42,991 nucleotides of DNA from Kordia jejudonensis (GTDB lineage Bacteria > Bacteroidota > Bacteroidia > Flavobacteriales > Flavobacteriaceae): positions 1 through 42,991 of the forward strand of contig NZ_LBMG01000047.1 of assembly GCF_001005315.1 (NCBI RefSeq). Reading direction: 5' to 3'. The notes beneath the pieces were generated by a model. That model did not search any database and was not told the origin of the DNA. It worked only from the letters and a program-made list of their open reading frames with translations. Within the stretch, counting starts at the first letter, position 1. Each line of letters starts with the position of its first letter. The translations under genes were made by a program, and so were the position numbers. Positions 24,863 through 32,885 of this stretch are shown in pieces.

Positions 24863-24877
24863 TATGGTAAAACCGTA
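24863..24877 (+). promoter_or_regulatory. Inverted-repeat putative operator TATGGTAAAACCGTA, copy 2
   Basis: It is identical to 8743-8757. A TATATTTA box begins at 24900, 22 bp after its end, as in the first copy. A second inverted repeat TTACCAT/ATGGTAA (24853-24870) overlaps it here only. Confidence 0.55.
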
Positions 24878-24923
24878 ACAGTTTGATTATCATATCATTT
24901 ATATTTATGTAAAAATTTTAACT

Positions 24924-25082
24924 ATGAAAAAAAGAAATCTTAAAAACTTAGTCTTAAACAAAAAGTCAATCTCAAATTTTGATGAAGAATATGAAAAAGT
25001 AAAAGGTGGACGTACGATTAATCAAACTTGTGCCGCAGTTGGAACTTGGCATAATGGGTGTCGCGTTTGCCACGAAGTATAA
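24924..25082 (+). CDS. Lanthipeptide-type leader peptide, 52 aa
   Basis: The leader MKKRNLKNLVLNKKSISNF matches KNLxLxKxSISN closely, and VKGG (residues 26-29) is the likely cleavage site. The 23-residue tail has three Cys (QTCAAV, NGCRVC) and three Thr, with His near the end. It lies next to the convergent LanC gene and is the best local candidate substrate. The gene has an inverted-repeat operator-like site upstream shared with the 8816 peptide, and an inverted repeat (TTTGATACC/GGTATCAAA, 25126-25153) plus a terminator downstream. Confidence 0.8.
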   Translation: MKKRNLKNLVLNKKSISNFDEEYEKVKGGRTINQTCAAVGTWHNGCRVCHEV

Positions 25083-25189
25083 TTTTATCCCACTCAATAT
25101 GTTTATAAGGAAAGCTATCTATGCGTTTGATACCATTTAGGGTGGGTATCAAAGTATTTATAGTATTTACTGCTAGTTGGATAAAAGTT

Positions 25190-25221
25190 AAGCCTTGCTA
25201 TCTTTTAGTAAGGCTTTTTTA
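25190..25221. terminator. Terminator between the peptide gene and lanC
   Basis: AAGCCTTGCTA (25190-25200) pairs with TAGTAAGGCTT (25206-25216) with one mismatch, followed by T. It lies between convergent genes and could serve both. Confidence 0.7.
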
Positions 25222-25244
25222 ATGTAAAATATACAGATAGATTG

Positions 25245-26417
25245 TTATGACATCAGTATCATTTCATCCCAATCCATACCATCTGTTTGTAATGCACTCA
25301 ATAAGGCAAGTCCTAATCCTGCATAACCACTCAAGAAACCAGTCAAGTCTTTCCGAGCATAGCTTCCTATTTGAGTGTAATTTTGTGTAATTTCTGAGGA
25401 ACCAAGATCTAATTGTTCCAATGTTTTTAGATACCAATAATTTGAAGCGAATTTGAAATCAGGAATTTGAGTCTTTTTATACAAGCGTTGAAAAATATAT
25501 GCCGCTCCAGATGTACCGTGACAGATCCAAAAATCATTCATCATGGTTGTTTGCAAATCCTTTCTGTGTGTTGTATTTATGAGTAGTTTAAGTATATTTT
25601 CTTCTAGTTTTAGATCTTTCAAAACAATACTTGTGTTAAGTAATACGGTTAGTATACCCAAATCTCCATAACACCATGCCAATCTATTAAATGTACTTTC
25701 GGTAATTCCATTTCCAATTCTATTGGGAAAAAAAGTACCATGTGTTGTAAAATCTTTTTGATGTAAAAAAGTAAAATTGATAACCAATCTCATGATAGCT
25801 TCACACTTTGTGCAATTAATTCCTTTTGCATATAATTTATTCAATACGGCAATAAAACCGTAAATTCCATGTGAAACACCCAAATTAATACTGGGAAATT
25901 TATGCCTTACGTCTGTATGCTCAAAAAATGAAATAGGATTTTCTAATTGAAAAATCTCTGTATGTGCCGCATCAACAAAGGAAGAAAGGAGCGAATCGGC
26001 TGTACTTTCTTTATTTAATAAATACAATAAAATACCACTAAAACCATTTAGAAATTCATAATTACGTCTCTTCAATTCATTAGTAGCTATTTTGAAAAAA
26101 ACAGTATCAAACTCAGGCGTATCAAAATCATTGTCTAACGTTATAAAACGTTGAATATAATTTAAAAACCATCCAATTCCTGCCAATCCTTGTGAATACA
26201 AATATGAATTTGGCATCTTGGTTTCAAGTTGATTGTATAAAATTTCCAAATACTGAACAGCGATGTCATACTGTTGCTCATCTTTAGTAACCTGATGCAA
26301 TTGAAAATAGAAAATAATAATTCCAGGCAAACCACCATTTATCGTAACTGATTCATTACGATATGATTGTATGAAAAAAGAGATGTTTTCTAAATGTTGA
26401 TAAATTTTTTCTTTCAT
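25245..26417 (-). CDS. LanC-like lanthionine synthetase cyclase
   Basis: The 390-residue protein has the repeating alpha-toroid motifs of LanC: GLPGII (29-34), SQGLAGIGWF (75-84), GFSGILLYLL (125-134), GVSHGIYGFI (180-189), AWCYGDLGI (247-255), CHGTSGAAYIF (299-309) and SGYAGLGLALL (363-373). Cys249, Cys299 and His300 are the expected zinc ligands. LanC adds Cys thiols to dehydrated Ser/Thr to make lanthionine rings. It is about 170 bp from a leader peptide on the opposite strand, and it follows a nucleotidyltransferase gene and a second peptide on its own strand. No LanB dehydratase is encoded in the window. Confidence 0.92.
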   Translation of the reverse strand: MKEKIYQHLENISFFIQSYRNESVTINGGLPGIIIFYFQLHQVTKDEQQYDIAVQYLEILYNQLETKMPNSYLYSQGLAGIGWFLNYIQRFITLDNDFDTPEFDTVFFKIATNELKRRNYEFLNGFSGILLYLLNKESTADSLLSSFVDAAHTEIFQLENPISFFEHTDVRHKFPSINLGVSHGIYGFIAVLNKLYAKGINCTKCEAIMRLVINFTFLHQKDFTTHGTFFPNRIGNGITESTFNRLAWCYGDLGILTVLLNTSIVLKDLKLEENILKLLINTTHRKDLQTTMMNDFWICHGTSGAAYIFQRLYKKTQIPDFKFASNYWYLKTLEQLDLGSSEITQNYTQIGSYARKDLTGFLSGYAGLGLALLSALQTDGMDWDEMILMS

Positions 26418-26467
26418 ATATAAAAAGGCACAATATATATCGCGACTACATAATTTAGGTGTTACAT

Positions 26468-26596
26468 TTAATTACGAACAGTCTTACCATCCGATTTATC
26501 CAAAGCTTTCATTGATATAACCATCGTTTCCATCAACATTTTTTTTACGTCGCTCGCTGAGGAAGCAACCGTTTTTTGTTCAACACAAGTGAACGA
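26468..26596 (-). pseudogene. Possible 3' gene fragment upstream of lanC
   Basis: The 42-codon open stretch lacks a start and follows a TAG. It reads like protein (SASDVKKMLMETMVISM then KALDKSDGKTVRN) and ends with TAA 50 bp before lanC starts. It might be the end of a decayed gene, or an internal ATG at 26539 could give a 23-aa peptide. The composition is the only support. Confidence 0.25.
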
Positions 26597-26646
26597 CTAA
26601 ACTTCTATTTATGGAAATTTAGATATAATGGTTAAAAATAAATTCA

Positions 26647-27408
26647 CTAATTAGCAATCTCAAATTCTTCAAAATTCATGTCTAACTTGGCTTCAATACT
26701 ACCAAAAAGGTAAATTACTGTATGTGCTATATCCGTTTTAGTGGTCTGTGTAATTCCTTTTTGGAAAGCTTTTAAAAATACTTTATCTGGAAATTCAGGA
26801 ATATCGTACGCGGCTCTAAAAGTTGCATCAGAAATATACTGTTCCATCTTAAAAAAGGGATACTGAAACACACATTCTATACCCAAAAGTTTTGCATACA
26901 AAATCAGTATTTTATCCAAAAACACATGAAATTCTTTTAAAGTAAATCGTTTCAAAAACGTGTGTGTCAACGCATCTTTATATTTCCATAGATTATACGC
27001 TTCCAATTGCAATGTTGTATTGGCTTGTGGAATAAAATCGAGCTGCATTACAAGTGTGGCTTCATTTTGCAAATGTTTCATTTCTCCTGTAGCATCATGC
27101 AAAATCTTTCCTTGTGAGAGCATACGTGCTTGAAACTTTGAATATGTACGTAATTGTGTGTAAAAATGATTATACGCATCCATTACAGAATAACTTGTAT
27201 ATGAAATATGAAAACCATTGCTAATTTCAACACCTTTCACTCTTTTTTGAACACACGGACTAAGGATAATTTTAAGATCAATATCTGAAGTTTCCGTAAA
27301 CTGACCTGTCGCATAACTACCGACTAAAAAAATACCAATCACAGTACTTTCTTTAGTCTGTTTCGCAACAAAATTAGTAATTGTTTCGTGTACTTTTTTT
27401 GGAATCAT
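26647..27408 (-). CDS. Minimal nucleotidyltransferase-domain protein
   Basis: This protein of about 253 residues has the pol-beta-type motif GIFLVGSYATGQFTETSDIDLKIIL near its start (GSYA...SDID with the two metal-binding Asp; quoted here as separate pieces GSYATG and SDIDLKI). A third carboxylate probably lies in the strand around residues 60-75. The C-terminal ~150 residues are helical, as in adenylyl/nucleotidyltransferases of the aminoglycoside or MNT type. The ATG at 27408 is preferred; the longer reading adds 19 residues with no family match. It lies between a leader peptide and lanC on the same strand, but with gaps of 115-230 bp. Substrate unknown. Confidence 0.75.
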   Translation of the reverse strand: MIPKKVHETITNFVAKQTKESTVIGIFLVGSYATGQFTETSDIDLKIILSPCVQKRVKGVEISNGFHISYTSYSVMDAYNHFYTQLRTYSKFQARMLSQGKILHDATGEMKHLQNEATLVMQLDFIPQANTTLQLEAYNLWKYKDALTHTFLKRFTLKEFHVFLDKILILYAKLLGIECVFQYPFFKMEQYISDATFRAAYDIPEFPDKVFLKAFQKGITQTTKTDIAHTVIYLFGSIEAKLDMNFEEFEIAN

Positions 27409-27522
27409 GGTCGTTTTCAAAACAGTAAATAATATTTGTAATTCATAACAGCACATAATTAACATTCGTAGCTAACTTCTTAAAGCCTTTACAGCATATA
27501 CGATGATTGTTTTCATAATTAT

Positions 27523-27556
27523 AAAAAATAGACGCAACGGTTTATTGCGTCTATTC
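27523..27556 (-). terminator. Terminator after the 27577 peptide gene
   Basis: AATAGACGCAA and TTGCGTCTATT form a perfect 11-bp stem; on the minus strand a run of T follows. Confidence 0.85.
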
Positions 27557-27576
27557 TATTTGCAATTAGCACTCTT

Positions 27577-27831
27577 TTAAGAGCAATAACCCCAACCTCG
27601 ATCTCCATCTGAGTAGCAAAAGCTTCCAGTACAATTACAATCGGTATGACATGTGTCTCCGCATGTAGGATACTCGGTTTCGGGAATACAGTTAATTTCA
27701 CAAGTTTCACAAATGGTATCATTACGTGTATCATTATTGTTTCCTCCAATAATACGGTTACTGGCATTGTTTACTAATGAAGCTACTGACTTTTTGTTCA
27801 ACGATAATGAACGTGAGAATTTCTTTTTCAT
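27577..27831 (-). CDS. Cys-rich lanthipeptide-type leader peptide, 84 aa
   Basis: The leader MKKKFSRSLSLNKKSVASL matches the SLxLxKxSVASL signature, and IIGG (residues 27-30) precedes the tail. The 54-residue tail has ten Cys and many Thr/Asp, with repeated spacing such as ICETCEINC, PTCGDTCHTDCNC and GSFCYS. This is the most ring-rich candidate of the window if dehydrated Thr/Ser are joined to Cys; disulfides are an alternative. It lies upstream of the nucleotidyltransferase and lanC genes on the same strand but has its own strong terminator. Confidence 0.82.
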   Translation of the reverse strand: MKKKFSRSLSLNKKSVASLVNNASNRIIGGNNNDTRNDTICETCEINCIPETEYPTCGDTCHTDCNCTGSFCYSDGDRGWGYCS

Positions 27832-28009
27832 TTTAATTTATTTTTATGTTAATAATGATACGAAGCAACGCATAAATATTGGTATTAAAAACACAAGCTA
27901 CCCGAAATTAAAGGATTTAGGTCATTCAAAAAAGGTGTTTATTTAGTATATACAATGATTTGAATAGCTTACATTTTGCATGAACAATACTTTTATTTAA
28001 GAAGGAAAA

Positions 28010-29593
28010 ATGATACATTTAGTTCCCATTAAAAAAGTAGGTATGAAGTATAGTGAGATTGAAAGAATAAGCACAAAGGCAGAAAAATGTATTAAAATCA
28101 ATGAATTTGACAAGGCAATTGAGTTAGTACAACCAATTATTGAGCATGATAAGTTGAATAATCCATATGCTTTTATGTTACAGTTGTTAGCAGAATCTAA
28201 GGGAGATTATGAAGAAGTTTTAAAAAAATGTGGTTCGTTGATTGAAACCGAAAAAGAGCAATATTTTTATTTTACTATAAAGGGATATGTTTATAATGAA
28301 TTAATAGATTATGATGAAGAATTACAATGTTATGATAAAGCTATTGAATTAGATTCTGAATATGTTCATGCTTATAATGGAAAAGGTATTGTTTATCATA
28401 CTTTAAAAGAATATGATAAAGCATTAGAATGGTATGATAAAGCTCTAGCATTAGATTCAGAATATTTGCATGTATATTATAACAAAGGAAATACTTATGG
28501 TAATTTAAAAGAGTATGACAAAGCATTAGAATGGTATGATAAGGCTATAGTTTTAGATAAAAATTATGTAAAAGCGTATAATAATAGAGGACTTACTTTT
28601 TATAGATTAGAAGAATACGATAACGCAATTAAAGACTATAAAAAAGCTATTGAACTAGAACCTGATTATAAAGAAGATTTAGAATATTGGATTGAAATAG
28701 CAGAAACCGAACTAGAGGAACAAAAGAAAAATGAACAAAATCAAAAACGTTCTGAAATTGCGCAGGTTATTGAAGACATTAAAGAACTTCTAGAATATAA
28801 AGAAGAACAAGTCTGTCATTACACTAAAATAGAGGTGTTTAGAGCTTTGTGTAACGGAAGTAAATTGCGCTTTTCACATTCAAACTTAGTAAATGACCCA
28901 ACAGAAGGAAAAACATTGTATAGTTTTCTAAACATGCCTGATATTGAACGAAAAGGATTGTCAGGCTTCATAGGAAGTTTTGTAGAAAGTCATAATAACA
29001 ATGCTTTACCGTTATGGAGAGCTTATGGACTTGATGGAAAAGGTCTTTCTTTTTGTTTGGAAACGAAAGCTTTAACAGATATTTACACGCAGAATGAAGT
29101 CAATGACAACAGTAGCGAAACTTCCGATAGTAAAAAAAATATACGTAAACTTTATAGAATTGCTTATGTAGATGATAATAAAAATATTTTGTTAGATGGA
29201 GTAGTAAGGGAAGATTTAAAAAAGAAACTTGATGAACTTAAAAATTTATTAGAACCTTTAATTGATAATGAAGAAATTGAAAACGAAGAAGCCTTAGAAC
29301 CTGTAGTAGAAATTCAATACTTATTTAAGAATGCTATTTATAAAGGAGAACGTGAAGTTCGTTATTACGAATTGTTAAAAGATGATTATCCATTAATAGA
29401 ATGGGATAATAACCTAGAGCCTCCAACTACCTATATTGAAGTGCAAAATAGTATCTTGAAAAGTATTCGGAATGTAACGGTTGGCCCAAAGGCTGAAAAT
29501 GCAAGTTATTGGGTAGCTTGGTACAAAACCATGCTCGCCAGAGAAGGCAACAAAGACGTTAGCGTTACACAATCTAAAATTCCGTATCGTTAA
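28010..29593 (+). CDS. TPR protein with C-terminal DUF2971 domain
   Basis: The 527-residue protein has tetratricopeptide repeats over about 25-235, with near-identical units around YDKALEWYDKALALDSEY, and then a coiled segment. A DUF2971 domain starts near 267 (VCHYTKIEVF, then LRFSHSNLVNDPTEG, LWRAYGLDGKGLSF and GEREVRYYEL). DUF2971 proteins are common accessory or defence-island genes of unknown activity. No signal peptide is present, so it is cytosolic. A second in-frame ATG at 28043 is possible. It stands alone between the peptide locus and a 360-bp gap. Confidence 0.85.
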   Translation: MIHLVPIKKVGMKYSEIERISTKAEKCIKINEFDKAIELVQPIIEHDKLNNPYAFMLQLLAESKGDYEEVLKKCGSLIETEKEQYFYFTIKGYVYNELIDYDEELQCYDKAIELDSEYVHAYNGKGIVYHTLKEYDKALEWYDKALALDSEYLHVYYNKGNTYGNLKEYDKALEWYDKAIVLDKNYVKAYNNRGLTFYRLEEYDNAIKDYKKAIELEPDYKEDLEYWIEIAETELEEQKKNEQNQKRSEIAQVIEDIKELLEYKEEQVCHYTKIEVFRALCNGSKLRFSHSNLVNDPTEGKTLYSFLNMPDIERKGLSGFIGSFVESHNNNALPLWRAYGLDGKGLSFCLETKALTDIYTQNEVNDNSSETSDSKKNIRKLYRIAYVDDNKNILLDGVVREDLKKKLDELKNLLEPLIDNEEIENEEALEPVVEIQYLFKNAIYKGEREVRYYELLKDDYPLIEWDNNLEPPTTYIEVQNSILKSIRNVTVGPKAENASYWVAWYKTMLAREGNKDVSVTQSKIPYR

Positions 29594-29792
29594 TTTGTGC
29601 ATGTGTGGTTTGTTAAGTTGATACGCCTTCATAAAAAACAAATCCATGACACACAACTAACAACAACTAAATCCACGACACACAATTGTTAACGAATGTT
29701 AAAATCATTCAATCTTTCCTTTTTTAATCTTTTAAATCCAATCAACTCTTTTTTGTATGCGAGAAAGTCTGTACATTTAATCTATATTCGAG

Positions 29793-29930
29793 TTAAGGAT
29801 AGAAACGGCATCCTTTTTGCGTCAGTTCGAGTGAATTTGCAGCGCAAATTTGTATCGAGAACAAGCAAAAAGATACAGTGAATAGCCTGACCGAAGAACA
29901 CCGCGTAGCAAGGTGTTGTTTGGGAACTCC
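29793..29930 (+). ncRNA. Structured repeat/RNA-like element
   Basis: This segment of the 29594-29955 gap can fold extensively. ATCCTTTTTGC (29810-29820) pairs with GCAAAAAGAT (29865-29874), allowing one bulge. Inside, AATTTGC (29834-29840) pairs with GCAAATT (29844-29850) and GTTC (29825) with GAAC (29859). On the 3' side AACACC (29897-29902) pairs with GGTGTT (29912-29917). The phrases GGATAGAAACGGCATCCTTT and AAAAAGATACAGTGAATAGCC recall a motif I have seen repeatedly in Flavobacteriia genomes, possibly the Flavo-1 RNA, but I cannot confirm that name. It lies 26 bp upstream of the GH3 gene. Confidence 0.55.
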
Positions 29931-29955
29931 ATATCAATGAACGTGATTTTACCCT

Positions 29956-32874
29956 ATGAAGAAATACTATACGATAGCGATTGTTTTAATCGTTTCCCTA
30001 TTTATAATAAGCGCACAACAGCAACATCCGTTTTATACACAAAACTACACCGTACAAGAACAATGGATTGATAGTGTGTACAACAATATGACGCCAAAAG
30101 AACGCATTGGTCAACTGTTTAATATTGCAGCATATTCCAATAAAGATTCGGTGCACGTCAACGAAGTAAAAGAAATGATTACGGAATATCATGTTGGAGG
30201 ATTAACGTTTTTTCAAGGAACACCAACGAAACAAGCGAAACTGACAAACGCATATCAGAAACTAGCTAAAATTCCACTTTTGGTCGCTATGGACGCCGAA
30301 TGGGATTTAGGGATGCGACTCGACTCAACCTACAAATATCCTTGGAATATGACGCTTGGCGCGATTCAAAACGACTCTATTATTGAACAAATTGGCAAAC
30401 GCGTTGGCGCACATTGCAAACGCTTGGGCGTACATATCAACTTTGCGCCTGTAGTAGATGTAAATACGAATCCAAACAATCCGATTATTGGAAATCGCTC
30501 GTACGGAGAAGATTATATCAATGTTGCCAACAAAGCGGCAGCATTTACACGTGGAATGCAACAAGAAGGCGTTATTGCGTGTGCAAAGCATTTTCCAGGT
30601 CATGGCGATACGGATTCCGATTCGCACAAAACCTTACCAACAGTAGCGTTTTCGGCACAACGAATTGATAGTATTGAACTTTTTCCATATAAAAAACTCA
30701 TTTCTGACAACATTGGAAGCATTATGGTAGCGCATCTCAATGTGCCAAGTATGGAAGCCAATGACGGATTACCTGCTTCGTTATCATATAATATTGTGAC
30801 AAAAAAGCTTCGACACGAAATGGGCTATAATGGTTTGGTATTTACAGATGCGTTAAATATGGCTGGCGTAGCGAAAGATTCTACAATTGTAAGTGTGGAA
30901 TTAGAAGCATTCTTGGCAGGAAATGATGTATTATTGATGTCGCAAGATGTGCCAAAAGCGGTCGCTTCGTTTGAAGAAGCATTATTACTAGGAACGCTTT
31001 CAGAAGAACGATTGGCATATTCGGTAAAAAATATATTACGCGCTAAATACACACACAATCTCAAAACTTTTGAACCGATAAAGGTAGATTCATTAGTGGC
31101 AGATTTGCACACAGTAGCAGATGATATTTTGCATAGAAACGCTTTGAAACATGCCATCACAGCAGTAAAAGTTACCGATAGTTTATTACCACTCAAAAAT
31201 TTAGAAACACAAAAAGTTGCATATGTATCTATGGGCGATGCAGATGGAAGTACGTTTGTAAACACCTTGCGAAAATATACGTCTGTACGATCTGTAAAAG
31301 GTAAAAACTTAGCAGATTTAATCACAAAATTAAAACCATATACTACGGTAATTGTCGGTTTTCACAAATCGAATGCAAATCCTTGGAAAGGCTACAAATT
31401 TACAGACAAAGAAATTGTTTGGTTGCAAGAAATTGCGCGTACCAATACGGTTATTTTAGATGTATTTACAAGTCCATACAGTCTATTACAAGTCAAAAGC
31501 TTTACCAATATTGACAATATTTTAGTTTCGTATCAAAACAGTGACGAAGCACAGGAAATTTCGGCACAAATTATTTTTGGAGCGTTGAAAGCACAGGGAA
31601 AATTGCCTGTATCAATCAAGGAAGAATTTTCAGTAGGAACAGGCATTGAAACGACTGTGTTACCACGTTTGGGATATGATTTACCAGAATCGGTTGGCAT
31701 CAGTTCGCAAAAATTACAAAGAATTGATTCGTTAGCCCAATTGGTTGTTTCTCAGAAAATGGCGCCAGGTGTACAACTTTTAGTCGCGCGCAGAGGAAAA
31801 ATCATCTACAATAAAAATTTTGGTTATCATACTTACAATCGAAAACGCCGTGTAAAAGATCGAGATATCTATGATGTAGCGTCTATGACTAAAATACTCG
31901 CTACGTTGCCATTGGTCATGAAATTGGAAGAAGACAAAAAAATTACATTACAAACGGAATTAGCAGAGATACTACCCAAATTCAAAGGCACAAACAAAGA
32001 TACACTTTCCATCATAGAAGTATTGTCGCATTATGGACGTTTAAAACCTTGGATTCCTTTCTATGTAAATACTTTGGATAGTGTTACCAAAAAACCGTCA
32101 CCTAAATGGTACAGTGATTCGCTAACGAAAGAATATTCGATAAAAGTGGCAAACAATATGTTTATGAATGTAGAATACAAAGATTCTATCATGCAACGTA
32201 TTATTGATAGTGATTTGCTACAAAGGCATCGCTACAAATACAGTGACTTGCCATATTACATCTTAAAAGACTATTTAGAGGGCGAATACAAATCGGATTT
32301 AAACAAACTTACACAACATTTTTTCTACAAATCGTTGGGTGCGCATTACACGACGTACAATCCGTTAGAAAAATTTGGAAAGTGGATGATAGTTCCGTCG
32401 GAAGAAGACGACTATTACAGAAATCAAAAATTGCAAGGTTACGTTCATGACATGGGCGCTGCTATGCAAGGTGGAATAGGAGGACATGCAGGATTGTTTA
32501 GCAATGCCAATGATGTTGCCAAAATGATGCAAATGTACTTACAAGGTGGAACTTATGGCGATCAGAAATATTTTGATCCAAGTACGATAGCGAAGTTCAA
32601 CACCTGTTATTTTTGTGCTGATGACAACAGACGTGGCGTAGGTTTTGACAAACCGCAACTCGGCGATGTCGGACCAACTTGTGGTTGTGTTTCCATGACA
32701 AGTTTTGGACACTCAGGATTTACAGGAACGTACACATGGGCAGATCCTGACGAAGAAATAGTATATGTATTCCTATCCAACAGAACCTATCCGACCATGT
32801 CGAATAGAAAACTTATAAAAACTGATATACGAACCAAAATTCAAAAGCTCATATACGAAGCTATTGAAGAGTAA
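29956..32874 (+). CDS. GH3 beta-N-acetylhexosaminidase fused to a serine beta-lactamase domain
   Basis: The 972-residue protein has a signal peptide (about 1-20). A GH3/NagZ-like domain spans about 30-370, with ACAKHFPGHGDTDSDSH (general acid His) and VFTDALNMAGV (nucleophile Asp). A GH3 C-terminal-like region follows (about 395-570), then a beta-lactamase/transpeptidase-like domain over about 580-970, with SMTK (Ser-x-x-Lys), YSDL (tyrosine motif) and GHSGFTGT (third motif). In Bacteroidetes this fusion is presumed to act on peptidoglycan fragments, removing GlcNAc and cutting peptides or esters. A structured RNA-like element precedes it and bshA follows 11 bp later. Confidence 0.92.
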   Translation: MKKYYTIAIVLIVSLFIISAQQQHPFYTQNYTVQEQWIDSVYNNMTPKERIGQLFNIAAYSNKDSVHVNEVKEMITEYHVGGLTFFQGTPTKQAKLTNAYQKLAKIPLLVAMDAEWDLGMRLDSTYKYPWNMTLGAIQNDSIIEQIGKRVGAHCKRLGVHINFAPVVDVNTNPNNPIIGNRSYGEDYINVANKAAAFTRGMQQEGVIACAKHFPGHGDTDSDSHKTLPTVAFSAQRIDSIELFPYKKLISDNIGSIMVAHLNVPSMEANDGLPASLSYNIVTKKLRHEMGYNGLVFTDALNMAGVAKDSTIVSVELEAFLAGNDVLLMSQDVPKAVASFEEALLLGTLSEERLAYSVKNILRAKYTHNLKTFEPIKVDSLVADLHTVADDILHRNALKHAITAVKVTDSLLPLKNLETQKVAYVSMGDADGSTFVNTLRKYTSVRSVKGKNLADLITKLKPYTTVIVGFHKSNANPWKGYKFTDKEIVWLQEIARTNTVILDVFTSPYSLLQVKSFTNIDNILVSYQNSDEAQEISAQIIFGALKAQGKLPVSIKEEFSVGTGIETTVLPRLGYDLPESVGISSQKLQRIDSLAQLVVSQKMAPGVQLLVARRGKIIYNKNFGYHTYNRKRRVKDRDIYDVASMTKILATLPLVMKLEEDKKITLQTELAEILPKFKGTNKDTLSIIEVLSHYGRLKPWIPFYVNTLDSVTKKPSPKWYSDSLTKEYSIKVANNMFMNVEYKDSIMQRIIDSDLLQRHRYKYSDLPYYILKDYLEGEYKSDLNKLTQHFFYKSLGAHYTTYNPLEKFGKWMIVPSEEDDYYRNQKLQGYVHDMGAAMQGGIGGHAGLFSNANDVAKMMQMYLQGGTYGDQKYFDPSTIAKFNTCYFCADDNRRGVGFDKPQLGDVGPTCGCVSMTSFGHSGFTGTYTWADPDEEIVYVFLSNRTYPTMSNRKLIKTDIRTKIQKLIYEAIEE

Positions 32875-32885
32875 ACCTAACTGAT

